Source: Staphylococcus auricularis (lineage in GTDB: Bacteria; Bacillota; Bacilli; Staphylococcales; Staphylococcaceae). Taken from it: 32,073 bases of DNA. Where the stretch lies: positions 1 through 32,073 of the forward strand of contig NZ_LLER01000022.1 of assembly GCF_001500315.1 (NCBI RefSeq), in the 5' to 3' direction. The translations under genes were made by a program, and so were the position numbers. The notes below the pieces were generated by a model. The model had not been told where the DNA came from, searched no databases, and was given only the letters and a program-made list of their open reading frames with translations. Positions 1 through 9,820 of this stretch are shown here, one piece after another. Position 1 is the stretch's first letter. Every line of letters begins with the position of its first letter.

Positions 1-332
1 ATAATACCGCCACCAAAACCTAAGCAGACGAGCCACACTGCATACCAGGGCCAGCCATGGAAGAAGTTCAGTAATGTTGTACTCGCTAAGCATGTAAATG
101 TCCCAATTAATATCGTACGATAACCGCCGAGTTTATCAAAAAGAGTGCCACCTAATAAGTTTCCTACGACCATCCCAGCAGAATTAATCATTAATACGAT
201 CCCTGCCATAGTTAAACTTTTATGTAACACTTCATTCATATATATCGTATTTAATGGCCACAAGAAACTCGCGCCTGTGATATTTAACGCCATACCAATA
301 ACGAGCCACCACACTGATTTAGGTATGTTCAT
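1..332 (-). CDS. MFS transporter, N-terminal part (cut by window edge)
   Basis: Reading the minus strand from an ATG at 332 gives about 110 residues of a polytopic membrane protein, beginning MNIPKSVWWLVIGMALNITG. It shows hydrophobic helices and the MFS loop 2-3 pattern (GNLLGGTLFDKLGGYRT), the typical G-x-x-x-D-R/K-x-G-x-R/K signature region between helices 2 and 3. A GGGGGAG ribosome site lies 8 bases before the ATG. The rest of the gene lies outside the window, so substrate cannot be judged; drug or metabolite efflux by proton antiport is the usual role of the family. It is divergent from mnmL, and the 108-base gap must hold both promoters. Confidence 0.8.
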   Translation of the reverse strand, partial: MNIPKSVWWLVIGMALNITGASFLWPLNTIYMNEVLHKSLTMAGIVLMINSAGMVVGNLLGGTLFDKLGGYRTILIGTFTCLASTTLLNFFHGWPWYAVWLVCLGFGGGI

Positions 333-440
333 GCTTAAAGCTCCCCCTTTTCTATTTTTTTCATGGTTTACTCTAAACACTATAACATGGAAATGTGTTA
401 AAATCTGTAACTATAAAGAATTAAGAAAGGAAAATGTTTT

Positions 441-1951
<1,511 letters not shown>

Positions 1952-1992
1952 CAAATTAAAATGTGATGATCGATAACAGTGAACACCTAATT

Positions 1993-2036
1993 AAAAAGAC
2001 AGTCTGCTCAATTTGAGTTGACTGTCTTATTTTTAT
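1993..2036. terminator. Bidirectional terminator between mnmM and rot
   Basis: Stem AAGACAGTC (1996-2004) pairs with GACTGTCTT (2020-2028), with an inner CTCAA/TTGAG extension. It has T-rich tails on both strands (TATTTTTATT on plus, TTTTTAA on minus), so it can end both the mnmLM transcript and the convergent rot transcript. Confidence 0.8.
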
Positions 2037-2046
2037 TATGCGCTCT

Positions 2047-2448
2047 TTATAACTGCATGATCGATTGATAAGCTTGAATGAGTTGATTGCGTTGCTGTGA
2101 AACTTCTTTAGTAATAAATTCTATGAGCTCAATTTGTTTCGCTTGTTGTAATGGATTGAAATAAATCTTCACTACTCTTTCGTCACCAGTTGGACGTTCT
2201 TTATATATCCATTCATTTTTCACGAGTCGATGATATATCGTTGTTCGCTTATATGTTTTAATCGTCACATATTGATCCATTTCTTTTAATGTCATGGGTC
2301 CTTTTTGCCATAAATTTAATAATATTAGTACCTCTTCTTTACTCAATTGATATTTCTCATTCACACGATTAAAAATACCTTCTATATTTAACAACATAGA
2401 TTCTAATGAGAGAATGTTATCAACAGATTGGATGATGTCACTTTTCAT
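2047..2448 (-). CDS. rot: Rot-like SarA/MarR-family transcriptional regulator
   Basis: A 133-residue winged-helix protein, the same length as S. aureus Rot. Several stretches match my memory of Rot closely: LWQKG-MTLKEMD (residues 46-58), YKRT (66-69) and [11 protein letters not shown] (79-91). The winged helix spans about 36-100, with the wing at 81-95. Rot in S. aureus is the repressor of toxins; its translation is blocked by RNAIII, and it represses exoproteins and activates surface and superantigen-like genes. The ATG has a GAGG only 3 bases upstream, which is short spacing, so translation may be weak or structure-controlled. The gene lies 67 bases downstream of ldh on the same strand with no terminator visible between them. 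Confidence 0.85.
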   Translation of the reverse strand: MKSDIIQSVDNILSLESMLLNIEGIFNRVNEKYQLSKEEVLILLNLWQKGPMTLKEMDQYVTIKTYKRTTIYHRLVKNEWIYKERPTGDERVVKIYFNPLQQAKQIELIEFITKEVSQQRNQLIQAYQSIMQL

Positions 2449-2515
2449 ATGCCTCGTTCTACTTTCCCCTTTGTTATAATGTTTGTTCTAACGGTTGAAT
2501 ACTACCTCGAAATAA

Positions 2516-3472
2516 TCATGCAATGATGTTATGGATTTTATCTTGCATATCTTTTAAAACATTTACTGAGCTCGCAAATAACGCTTTTTCTTCTTCGTTA
2601 AGTGGTGTTTCGTATACTCGAACTGCCCCTTCTCTATTCACTTGAGTTGGCACGCCAATGTAGACATCTTCATGGCCATATTCACCTTCAAGTAAGCTAG
2701 AAATCGTTAATATCAGATTTTGATTTCGGAAGATTGCTTTAGAAATATGCACGAGTCCCATAGCGATGCCATAATATGTTGCCCCTTTTGCTTGGATGAT
2801 GTCATAAGCAGCATCACGCGTATTTACGAAAATTTCTTCAATCCTTTTTTCTTTTTCTGGGTGTTCTTTCAATAAATCATAAAGTGATTGACCAGCAATA
2901 TTTGCTTGTGACCAAACAGCTAGTTCAGAATCGCCGTGTTCACCAATAATTTGCCCGTGCACACTGCCTGGTGCGACACCGAATTCTTCTGCGAGTTCGT
3001 ATTTAAAACGCGCAGTATCTAAAATCGTACCTGAACCAATGACTTTTTCTTTAGGTAAACCAGATACTTTTTGGGTCACATAAGTTAAAATATCCACAGG
3101 ATTTGTCGCAATAAGAAAAATACCATCAAATCCAGTCGTCATAATGTTAGACACGATATCTTTAAAAATTTTAGTATTTTTCTCGACGAGGTCTAAACGC
3201 GTTTCTCCTGGTTTTTGTGCAGCACCTGCAGTGATGACAACGACATCGGCATCTGAACAGTCTTCATATGTGCCCGCTTTAACCTTCACTGTCGAAGAGC
3301 CATAAGGTGCACCGTGATTTAAATCCATCACATCACCTTTCACTTTCTTCTCATCAAGATCAAGTATGAAGAGTTCATCTACGACGCCTAATGCGACCAT
3401 CGCAAAAGCGTAACTCGAACCGACAGCACCATCACCTACTAAAACCACTTTATTACTTATTTTCTTCTTCAT
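2516..3472 (-). CDS. ldh: L-lactate dehydrogenase
   Basis: A 318-residue NAD-dependent L-lactate dehydrogenase of usual length, reducing pyruvate to L-lactate and regenerating NAD+ in the cytoplasm. Visible features are the Rossmann motif GDGAVGSS (13-20), Asp40-type NAD selectivity at the end of strand beta2 (FILDLD), the substrate-loop arginine Arg92 in KPGETRLDL, catalytic Asp152 and Arg155 in LDTAR, and the catalytic histidine His179 in GEHGD. A GGAG site lies about 10 bases before the ATG. The upstream region carries a well-formed promoter flanked by two Rex operator sequences, so induction at high NADH (oxygen or nitrate limitation) is expected. rot follows on the same strand. Confidence 0.95.
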   Translation of the reverse strand: MKKKISNKVVLVGDGAVGSSYAFAMVALGVVDELFILDLDEKKVKGDVMDLNHGAPYGSSTVKVKAGTYEDCSDADVVVITAGAAQKPGETRLDLVEKNTKIFKDIVSNIMTTGFDGIFLIATNPVDILTYVTQKVSGLPKEKVIGSGTILDTARFKYELAEEFGVAPGSVHGQIIGEHGDSELAVWSQANIAGQSLYDLLKEHPEKEKRIEEIFVNTRDAAYDIIQAKGATYYGIAMGLVHISKAIFRNQNLILTISSLLEGEYGHEDVYIGVPTQVNREGAVRVYETPLNEEEKALFASSVNVLKDMQDKIHNIIA

Positions 3473-3509
3473 GTTTGTACACTCCTCATGTGCTGAAACC
3501 TATATTTTA

Positions 3510-3527
3510 TTGTGAATTTTTTCACAA
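3510..3527. promoter_or_regulatory. Rex operator 1 (ldh)
   Basis: TTGTGAATTTTTTCACAA is a perfect inverted repeat matching the Rex consensus TTGTGAA-N4-TTCACAA. It lies just downstream of the predicted -10 of the ldh promoter, overlapping the likely transcription start, which is a classic repression position. Confidence 0.9.
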
Positions 3528-3531
3528 GTTA

Positions 3532-3560
3532 AATATAACAGATATCTCGTTACCCTACAA
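3532..3560 (-). promoter_or_regulatory. ldh promoter
   Basis: On the minus strand, -35 TTGTAG (3560-3555) is followed after 17 bases by -10 TATATT (3537-3532), with an extended TG one base before the -10. It lies between the two Rex sites. Confidence 0.7.
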
Positions 3561-3566
3561 TATTAT

Positions 3567-3584
3567 TTGTGAAAATAATCACAA
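3567..3584. promoter_or_regulatory. Rex operator 2 (ldh)
   Basis: TTGTGAAAATAATCACAA matches the Rex consensus with one mismatch in the right arm. It lies just upstream of the predicted -35, so the two Rex sites bracket the promoter with centres 57 bases apart. Confidence 0.75.
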
Positions 3585-3682
3585 AATTATTTTACACTTT
3601 AACGTGTGTCATAGTTTTTGCGATATTAATTATGTTCATCCTCACCACAACAGCACCTCTTTTGAACTTTCCAGTTTTTAAA

Positions 3683-3722
3683 TAAAAAAATGAGGCTGGC
3701 CTATCTAACCAACCTCATTTAA
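3683..3722 (-). terminator. Terminator of the hydrolase-like gene
   Basis: AAATGAGG (3688-3695) pairs with CCTCATTT (3713-3720), extended by TGG/CCA past one mismatch. The A-run at 3684-3690 gives a T-tail on the minus strand. It lies about 50 bases past the stop at 3773. Confidence 0.8.
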
Positions 3723-3772
3723 AAAATTAATATTTTCATTTATCAAATGTATGGGATGACTGCAAAATCATG

Positions 3773-4600
3773 TTACTCAGAAACTTGATTTTCATCTTCA
3801 ACAACAAAGCCAATGCTATTTGCACTATTATTTAAAAATGCGAGCATATAACGCATGACTTCGTCACGTTCTGGTTCGTTGTGGATTTCATGGTAAAGTC
3901 CGTGCCACATTTTAAAGTATAATTCATCAGTATTCACTTTATCTTTAACGAGACGCATCGCACTCGTATCTGCTACTTTATCTTCACTACCACCCATCAA
4001 TAAGATCGGTAAGGGTTTAATGTCAGTTAAGTGTTGGACGGTTTCACGCATCGTTTCCACTACTTCTTTATACCAGCTATAAGTCACTTTATGTAACATC
4101 ATTTTATCTTCATTCGTCTCTTGAATAATTTCTGGATTACGTGTTAAATCCTCAGCTGTGATTCTGAGTTTAAATCGCGTATCTTTGGCTACACGTCCGA
4201 CATTTGAAGCGATCTTATCTTTGCGTGTTTTTTGAGAATTTTTAAATTCTAATAGTGGTGAGATTAATAGTAATCCTTCAATAGGAAGCTCAACTTTTTC
4301 TAACAGATTCAGAGCAATGAGACCACCTAAGCCGACACCTAAAATATAGGTAGGCAATTTATATTCGTTTGCGATTCTTAACCACTCTAATAAACTTTCG
4401 TGATACACCTTAAACTCTTCTATTTGTCCTTTATTAGAACGAGAGGTTTGGCCTTGCCCAGGTAAATCACCCATGATGACATGGTAACCATTACGGCGTA
4501 ACATCGTAATCACATAAGCATATCTTCCTGTATGTTCTAATAGGTTATGTGCAATGACGATAATCCCTTTAGCTTGGCTCTCTGTTTCCCACTTCCACAT
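3773..4600 (-). CDS. Alpha/beta-hydrolase-fold protein (lysophospholipase/YtpA-like) without nucleophile serine
   Basis: Start at 4600 gives 275 residues and has an AAAGGA site 11 bases upstream. An in-frame ATG at 4624 would add 8 residues but has no ribosome site. The protein resembles the monoglyceride lipase/lysophospholipase family: a His-rich oxyanion segment (HNLLEHTGRY, from residue 18, Asn in place of the usual Gly after His), GDLPGQGQTSR (44-54), an acid Asp207 in GGSEDKVAD, and a His237 in YHEIHNE. The nucleophile elbow, normally G-x-S-x-G, reads GVGLGG from residue 88, so Gly90 occupies the serine position. Asp and His are kept. It may be a non-hydrolytic fold or use another chemistry. 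The reading frame is intact. Confidence 0.85.
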   Translation of the reverse strand: MWKWETESQAKGIIVIAHNLLEHTGRYAYVITMLRRNGYHVIMGDLPGQGQTSRSNKGQIEEFKVYHESLLEWLRIANEYKLPTYILGVGLGGLIALNLLEKVELPIEGLLLISPLLEFKNSQKTRKDKIASNVGRVAKDTRFKLRITAEDLTRNPEIIQETNEDKMMLHKVTYSWYKEVVETMRETVQHLTDIKPLPILLMGGSEDKVADTSAMRLVKDKVNTDELYFKMWHGLYHEIHNEPERDEVMRYMLAFLNNSANSIGFVVEDENQVSE

Positions 4601-4803
4601 TTTTACGACGATCCTTTCTTCCATCGAATTATATTCTATATTGTATCAAAATTGTTTATCCTTTTACCATTGTTAATACTGCTGAATTGAATAAATATCA
4701 TAGAACTTCAACCACATCGCTACACCAACTCATTCTCTTAAATTTATTATTAAAATTTGTGACTTTTTAATGAAAGTATGGCGTTTAAGTGTAACTATTC
4801 TTC

Positions 4804-4818
4804 TTGTAAACGTTTTCT
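4804..4818. promoter_or_regulatory. cre site (CcpA) upstream of putA
   Basis: TTGTAAACGTTTTCT matches the CcpA consensus WTGNAANCGNWNNCW at every position. It lies 65 bases before the putA start. Catabolite repression of proline dehydrogenase by CcpA is known in S. aureus. Confidence 0.75.
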
Positions 4819-4883
4819 TAACGATTCATTTCGTGATACACTAATGAATAATATCATACACTAGCGGAATGGGAGGAATATTT

Positions 4884-5882
4884 ATGCCGATTGTTAAAGA
4901 TTTTTTCATCGCATTGTCTAATAATACATTTTTAAACAATGCAGCTAAAAACATAGGCCCTGTCTTAGGTGCAAATAAGGTCGTCGCTGGTAACACAATT
5001 CCAAAACTACTCGATACCATCGAACAATTAAACGCTAAAGGCATTAGTGTGACGGTCGACAATTTAGGGGAATTTGTAGCCACTAAAGGGGAAGCACTTA
5101 AGGCTAAAGAACAAATTTTAGAAATTATGGCTGCGATTTATGATCACCAATTGGATGCCCATATGTCAGTCAAACTCAGTCAATTAGGTGCAGAATTTGA
5201 TATCGAACTCGCCTATGACAACTTGAGAGAAATCTTGCTCAAAGCACACGAGTACGATAATATGCATATCAATATTGATACGGAAAAATATGACAGCTTA
5301 TTTACCATCACACAAACACTAGACCGACTTAAAGGTGAATTTAAAAATGTAGGTACGGTGATTCAAGCTTACTTATATAAAGCAGATGCGCTCGTTGATA
5401 AATACCCAGAGCTACGCTTACGCATGGTTAAGGGTGCATATAAAGAGGAACAAAATATCGCCTATCAAACTAAGGAAGAAATCGATGAGAACTACATCCA
5501 TCTCGTTGAAAAACGTTTAAAAAATGCCAAACATCTGACGTCGATTGCGACACACGATGATCGCATCATTAATCACGTCAAACAGTTTGTAAAGGATAAT
5601 AAGATTGAGCGCGATCGCTTTGAATTCCAAATGTTATACGGTTTCCGCTCTGAACTTGCTGAAGCAATTGCGAAAGAAGGTTACCAATTCTGTATTTATG
5701 TCCCATATGGAGACGACTGGTTTGGTTACTTCATGCGTAGACTTGCTGAACGACCGCAAAACATCAATTTAGCTATTAAAGAATTCATTAAACCACAATT
5801 TGTGAAAAAAGCTGGTCTCTTCACAGGTTCATTAGTTGTAACTGGCTTAGCACTCAAATATCTTTCTAAACGTGGAAAATAA
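4884..5882 (+). CDS. putA: Proline dehydrogenase
   Basis: A 332-residue monofunctional FAD-dependent proline dehydrogenase, oxidising proline to pyrroline-5-carboxylate and passing electrons to the respiratory chain. The family signature near the C-terminus is plain: YGDDWFGYFMRRLAERP, with the substrate-binding arginines in R-R-x-x-E-R. ATG at 4884 is preferred because GGGAGG ends 7 bases before it; the upstream ATG at 4869 lies in front of that site. The C-terminal 20 residues form a hydrophobic segment ending KYLSKRGK, consistent with membrane association. The gene stands alone between a cre site and a terminator. Confidence 0.92.
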   Translation: MPIVKDFFIALSNNTFLNNAAKNIGPVLGANKVVAGNTIPKLLDTIEQLNAKGISVTVDNLGEFVATKGEALKAKEQILEIMAAIYDHQLDAHMSVKLSQLGAEFDIELAYDNLREILLKAHEYDNMHINIDTEKYDSLFTITQTLDRLKGEFKNVGTVIQAYLYKADALVDKYPELRLRMVKGAYKEEQNIAYQTKEEIDENYIHLVEKRLKNAKHLTSIATHDDRIINHVKQFVKDNKIERDRFEFQMLYGFRSELAEAIAKEGYQFCIYVPYGDDWFGYFMRRLAERPQNINLAIKEFIKPQFVKKAGLFTGSLVVTGLALKYLSKRGK

Positions 5883-5894
5883 AATTTTTTAATT

Positions 5895-5972
5895 AAAAAA
5901 CCCGCCTTTAAGACCGAGGTTCACTTTCTCTAACAGAGATTAAGACCAAACATCTAAAGACGGGTTTTGTTT
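5895..5972. terminator. Shared terminator putA / ribH
   Basis: AAAACCCG-C-CTTTA (5897-5910) pairs with TAAAG-A-CGGGTTTT (5954-5968) around a large loop with its own weak pairing. An A-run to the left and a T-run to the right suit both the plus-strand putA and minus-strand ribH transcripts. Confidence 0.7.
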
Positions 5973-5974
5973 CA

Positions 5975-6442
5975 TTATTGTTCATCAATAGCGTGCATTA
6001 AATTAGCCATTTCAATGGCGCTTACTGCAGCATCTGCCCCTTTATTGCCTGCTTTTGTACCAGCGCGTTCAACCGCTTGTTCAATATTTTCAGTTGTAAC
6101 AATGCCGAAAATAACAGGTGTATCACTAAGTTCATTCGCTTTTGCGACACCTTTTGATACTTCGTTACAAACGTAATCATAATGAGATGTTGAACCTCTT
6201 ATGACACAACCTAATGTGATGATCGCATCATAACTCCCTTTTTGAACTAATTTTCTCGCAAGTAACGGAATTTCAAACGCACCCGGAACATATGCGACGT
6301 CAATTTGTGATTCATCTACGCCGTGTCGAATGAGTGTGTCTTTCGCTCCTTCTAACAAACGATTTGTAATAAAGTCATTGAAACGACTCACTACAATACC
6401 GATTTTTAAATCTGTTCCTACTAAATTTCCTTCAAAGTTCAT
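5975..6442 (-). CDS. ribH: 6,7-dimethyl-8-ribityllumazine synthase
   Basis: A 155-residue lumazine synthase, condensing 3,4-dihydroxy-2-butanone 4-phosphate with 5-amino-6-ribitylaminouracil. Typical motifs are [10 protein letters not shown] (17-26), VPGAFEIPL (52-60), the [14 protein letters not shown] stretch with the phosphate-binding Arg and neighbouring active-site residues, and [11 protein letters not shown]. An AGGAGG site precedes the ATG. It is the last gene of the rib operon, 12 bases after ribBA, with a terminator just beyond. Confidence 0.96.
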   Translation of the reverse strand: MNFEGNLVGTDLKIGIVVSRFNDFITNRLLEGAKDTLIRHGVDESQIDVAYVPGAFEIPLLARKLVQKGSYDAIITLGCVIRGSTSHYDYVCNEVSKGVAKANELSDTPVIFGIVTTENIEQAVERAGTKAGNKGADAAVSAIEMANLMHAIDEQ

Positions 6443-6454
6443 CTCTTTTACCTC

Positions 6455-7666
6455 CTAGATTAAATGACCCATTTTTTCTTTTTTTGTTGTCATGTAATGT
6501 GCACTGTGTTCGTTCACTGGCACAATTAATTCAATACGTTGATTGATATCTATGCCTTCTTGCGTTAAGCCTTCAAATTTTCTTGGATTATTGCTGAGCA
6601 AATTAACATGTTTTACACCAAAATATTTTAGAATATCTACCGCTTCATGATATTCTCTCAAATCATCTTTAAACCCTAAGGCGTGATTTGCTGTAACGGT
6701 ATCGTAACCTTGTTCGATTAATTCATATGCTTTCAACTTGTTGATGAGTCCGATACCGCGCCCTTCTTGAGGTAAATAAATAACCATACCACCGTGTTTA
6801 TTAATGTATTTCAAAGCAGCGTGAAGTTGTTCGCCACAATCGCATCGTTCACTATGAAAAATATCGCCAGTTAAACAAGAAGAATGGATTCTCACATTCG
6901 CAGTTTCTTCAATTGGCCCTTTGACAATGGCTACGATTTCGTTTCCGTTTTGACGGCTAGTAAAACCATACATATCAAATTGACCAAACTCGGTAGGCAT
7001 TTTCACTTTAGCTTTCGCTTCAATGGTAGATGTTCGAGCTTGTCCTTCTTCAAGCTCCTTTTCATGCGTCTGACGGTATTTGACAAGGTCTTCTATCGTG
7101 ATCATAGGTAGCTGATGAGTTTCTTTAAAGCGTTGTAAGTCCTCACCTTTAGCCATCGTGCCGTCATCATTCATAATTTCGCAAATGACAGCAGCTGGTT
7201 TCGCACCAGCTAATTTGGCAAGATCTACGGAAGCTTCCGTATGCCCTGTGCGTGCTAATACACCGTCATCATAAGCGATGAGTGGGAATAAGTGCCCCGG
7301 TTTATGAAAGTCATCACTTGTGCTCGTAGGTTCAATCAATTGTCGTGCTGTTAATGTACGTTCATGTGCGCTGATTCCAGTGGTCGTTGCTTTATGATCG
7401 ACACTGACTGTAAAGCATGTCCCATAAGCATCTGTATTATGTTCAATCATGGGAGATAGCTGTAATTGTGTCGCGATCGCACGACTGATTGGAGCGCAAA
7501 TTAATCCTCGACCATACTTAGCCATGAAATTAATCGCATCGTCTTTCATAAATTCCGTTACCGCTACGAGATCGCCTTCATTTTCACGATCTTCATCATC
7601 AACTACGATAACGAGTTCGCCTTGTTTCAATGTTTCTATTGCCGTTTCAATATGATCAAATTGCAT
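6455..7666 (-). CDS. ribBA: Bifunctional DHBP synthase / GTP cyclohydrolase II
   Basis: A 403-residue fusion of two riboflavin enzymes. The N-terminal half is 3,4-dihydroxy-2-butanone 4-phosphate synthase, with the acidic active-site motif DDEDRENEGD (23-32) and HTEAS (142-146). The C-terminal half is GTP cyclohydrolase II, with zinc ligands Cys264, Cys275 and Cys277 in SSCLTGDIFHSERCDCGEQL and the LPQEGRGIGL motif. It feeds both substrates of lumazine synthase. AGGAGG lies 6 bases before the ATG. It is 11 bases downstream of ribE. Confidence 0.96.
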   Translation of the reverse strand: MQFDHIETAIETLKQGELVIVVDDEDRENEGDLVAVTEFMKDDAINFMAKYGRGLICAPISRAIATQLQLSPMIEHNTDAYGTCFTVSVDHKATTTGISAHERTLTARQLIEPTSTSDDFHKPGHLFPLIAYDDGVLARTGHTEASVDLAKLAGAKPAAVICEIMNDDGTMAKGEDLQRFKETHQLPMITIEDLVKYRQTHEKELEEGQARTSTIEAKAKVKMPTEFGQFDMYGFTSRQNGNEIVAIVKGPIEETANVRIHSSCLTGDIFHSERCDCGEQLHAALKYINKHGGMVIYLPQEGRGIGLINKLKAYELIEQGYDTVTANHALGFKDDLREYHEAVDILKYFGVKHVNLLSNNPRKFEGLTQEGIDINQRIELIVPVNEHSAHYMTTKKEKMGHLI

Positions 7667-7677
7667 CGTTATGCCTC

Positions 7678-8322
7678 CTAGAAACCTAATGATTGAAGTT
7701 TATCCTGGGTTAATGTTGATTGCTCACTTTCAGGTTGTTGTGTCATTAAACGATCAACGTATTTAAAGAGCATATCTATTTCTAAATGAACATGTCCGTG
7801 ACGTTGTTTTTCATTTAAAATGGTCGCGTGTCGTGTTTCAGGAATAAGATGGATATCAAACGCATTTTCATATAGCGCAAATATCGTTAAACTGACACCG
7901 TCCACTGCGATAGAGCCTTGTGGCACTAACTGACTGATAAGCTGTGGTGAAGCCGTAATAGTGAGAATCGTTGAGTTACTGTTTTTCTTAATATGTGAAA
8001 TGCGACCTACTTCGTCTACATGACCTAATACAAAGTGCCCTCCAAAGCGTCCTTGTGCATGCATGGCCCTTTCTAAGTTCACCTTCGCACCTTCTGATAA
8101 TGTATTTAAATAGGTCTTCGCTTCTGTACCGTGAATCACTTGAACAGAAAATGTATGTTGTGTGAAATCCAAGACGGTTAAACATGCGCCGTTCACACTG
8201 ATGGAATCACCCACATGCATATCTTCTAAGATTCGCTCACACTGAATCGTAAGTGTCATTACGGATTGTTCTGTACGTGTATGTTTGACTGTACCTACTT
8301 CTTCAACGATACCTGTAAACAT
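7678..8322 (-). CDS. ribE: Riboflavin synthase, alpha subunit
   Basis: A 214-residue riboflavin synthase that dismutates two 6,7-dimethyl-8-ribityllumazine molecules to riboflavin. Two lumazine-binding barrels are visible: the first starts MFTGIVEEVG and contains NGACLTV; the second follows GRFGGHFVLGHVDEVG and contains DGVSLTI. Length is usual for the family. Six bases separate it from the end of ribD, so the two are tightly coupled. Confidence 0.95.
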   Translation of the reverse strand: MFTGIVEEVGTVKHTRTEQSVMTLTIQCERILEDMHVGDSISVNGACLTVLDFTQHTFSVQVIHGTEAKTYLNTLSEGAKVNLERAMHAQGRFGGHFVLGHVDEVGRISHIKKNSNSTILTITASPQLISQLVPQGSIAVDGVSLTIFALYENAFDIHLIPETRHATILNEKQRHGHVHLEIDMLFKYVDRLMTQQPESEQSTLTQDKLQSLGF

Positions 8323-8328
8323 GTGCGG

Positions 8329-9369
8329 TCACTTCTTTCGCAACTGTAATTTAATATTTTGCTCAAGTAACGTTGTATCAACAATTTCTAATTCTGGAAT
8401 ATTGGATAAATTCAATACGTCAGTGGTTTGGTAAAATTGATGTTGACCAGAACCACCTATTAATTTCGGGGCATAATAAAGGATGAGTTCATTGAAAGAA
8501 TGATGATGAAGAAATTCTGAAGTTACGCGTGGACCCGCTTCGACTAACAAACGTCCAATTCCGCGTTCATATAAATCTTTTAAAATCGTTTCAACTTGGC
8601 ATGTCTCTAAATAAATGACAGTGACATGACCAAGGTCTGTTGTCAGTTGTTCATTTTCGGTATAAATCCAAATCGGCTGCGATTGTTTGAACATGTCGAG
8701 TTCAAAATCAATTTCTCCACTACGTGACAAGATCACTCTAATCGGATCTTTGCCATTTTCAAACCGCGTCGTATACTGTGGGTTGTCTGCTTCAATTGTG
8801 CCTCTACCAGTTAATACAGCGTCATGCTGATGGCGTAATTGGAATACATCTTGTTTCACAGCTTGATTGGTAATCCATTGACTCTGACCTTCATCTGTTG
8901 CCTGTTTACCATCTAAGCTACAAGATACTTTCACTGTCACTTGTGGTATCGATTGACGTTTAGCTTGAAAGAAATCTTCATACATTGCCTCTGCTTCTGG
9001 TATAGGGTGATGTTCGACTTCGATGCCAGCTTGCATTAAAATCTCATCACCTTCAGAAGGTAACGTCGTATCTTTCACTGCATAAACGACTTTTGCTATA
9101 CCGCAATCGATAATTTTATTTACGCAAGGTGGTGTTGAACCATAATGGGTACAAGGTTCCAATGAGATATAGATCGTTGCACCCTTTGCAGAGGACTGTG
9201 CCATATCTAATGCTTGTACCTCTGCGTGTTTATCACCTTGTTTTAAATGTGCACCTAAACCAATGATTCTGCCATCTTTCACGACGACAGCGCCTACTGG
9301 TGGATTAATACCGGTTTGTCCTTCAACCATTTGTGCTAACTGAATGGCATAGGATAGATATTGACTCAA
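8329..9369 (-). CDS. ribD: Bifunctional riboflavin deaminase/reductase RibD
   Basis: A 346-residue fusion. The N-terminal cytidine-deaminase-type domain has the zinc site HAE at 48-50 and PC...PPC with Cys73 and Cys82. The C-terminal domain (about 142-346) is the NADPH-dependent 5-amino-6-(5-phosphoribosylamino)uracil reductase, with VSCSLDGKQA near its start and LLVEAGP. The start is TTG at 9369, fixed by a strong GAGGTGAT site 3-7 bases upstream; no ATG is available at this position. It is the first gene of the operon and sits directly behind the FMN riboswitch terminator. Confidence 0.94.
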   Translation of the reverse strand: MSQYLSYAIQLAQMVEGQTGINPPVGAVVVKDGRIIGLGAHLKQGDKHAEVQALDMAQSSAKGATIYISLEPCTHYGSTPPCVNKIIDCGIAKVVYAVKDTTLPSEGDEILMQAGIEVEHHPIPEAEAMYEDFFQAKRQSIPQVTVKVSCSLDGKQATDEGQSQWITNQAVKQDVFQLRHQHDAVLTGRGTIEADNPQYTTRFENGKDPIRVILSRSGEIDFELDMFKQSQPIWIYTENEQLTTDLGHVTVIYLETCQVETILKDLYERGIGRLLVEAGPRVTSEFLHHHSFNELILYYAPKLIGGSGQHQFYQTTDVLNLSNIPELEIVDTTLLEQNIKLQLRKK

Positions 9370-9386
9370 AATATCACCTCTTAAAT

Positions 9387-9420
9387 AAAAAACACCCGAA
9401 ACGATTAGGTTTCGGGTGTG
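9387..9420 (-). terminator. FMN riboswitch expression-platform terminator
   Basis: On the minus strand an 11-bp perfect stem (ACACCCGAAAC, 9392-9402, with GTTTCGGGTGT, 9409-9419) is followed by a T-run, ending about 20 bases before the ribD start. Its position between aptamer and gene makes it the attenuator used when FMN is bound. Confidence 0.9.
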
Positions 9421-9521
9421 GGATTATATAACAGTATAAAAGTGATTATATCACTCTAAATTGGCTTAAATTTAAGTATACCAAATAAACACGATCAAAC
9501 GCGTTTTTTGATGTGTTCGTC

Positions 9522-9654
9522 ATTCTTTCTCCCATCCAGACTTTCACTGTCGGCTCTAGATTTTCACTAGATCAGCCACGCTTAAAAATAAGTAAGCGCA
9601 GGTCGCAGGCTTGATTTACTGCCGGTTGGGAATTACACCCTGCCCCGAAAGAAT
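9522..9654 (-). promoter_or_regulatory. FMN riboswitch (RFN element) of the rib operon
   Basis: The minus strand shows the conserved RFN blocks in order: TTCTTTCGGGGCAGGGTG, then TTCCCAACCGGCAGTAAATC, AGCCTGCGA, then GAGCCGACAGTG, AAAGTCTGGATGGGAGAAAG. The closing helix P1 pairs 9647-9654 with 9522-9529. FMN binding is expected to favour the downstream terminator and shut off riboflavin synthesis. Confidence 0.97.
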
Positions 9655-9707
9655 TGTATGAAATTGTTATAGTTATTTGAGTCAAGTAACTGTTCGTTAC
9701 AGAACTT

Positions 9708-9736
9708 ATACTACTATAGACATTTTAAAAAAACAA
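9708..9736 (-). promoter_or_regulatory. Possible rib operon promoter
   Basis: On the minus strand, -35 TTGTTT (9736-9731), 17-base spacer, -10 TAGTAT (9713-9708). Both boxes are imperfect, but the spacing is right and it lies about 50 bases before the riboswitch. The rest of the gap to the next gene at 9821 shows nothing clear. Confidence 0.4.
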
Positions 9737-9820
9737 ATTTTAAGTTTTCATAATACTTATCGCTATATTAAAATTGAACCGTTCTAAACGCACAGGTGAA
9801 TTTCTGTTCCCACCTTCTAT

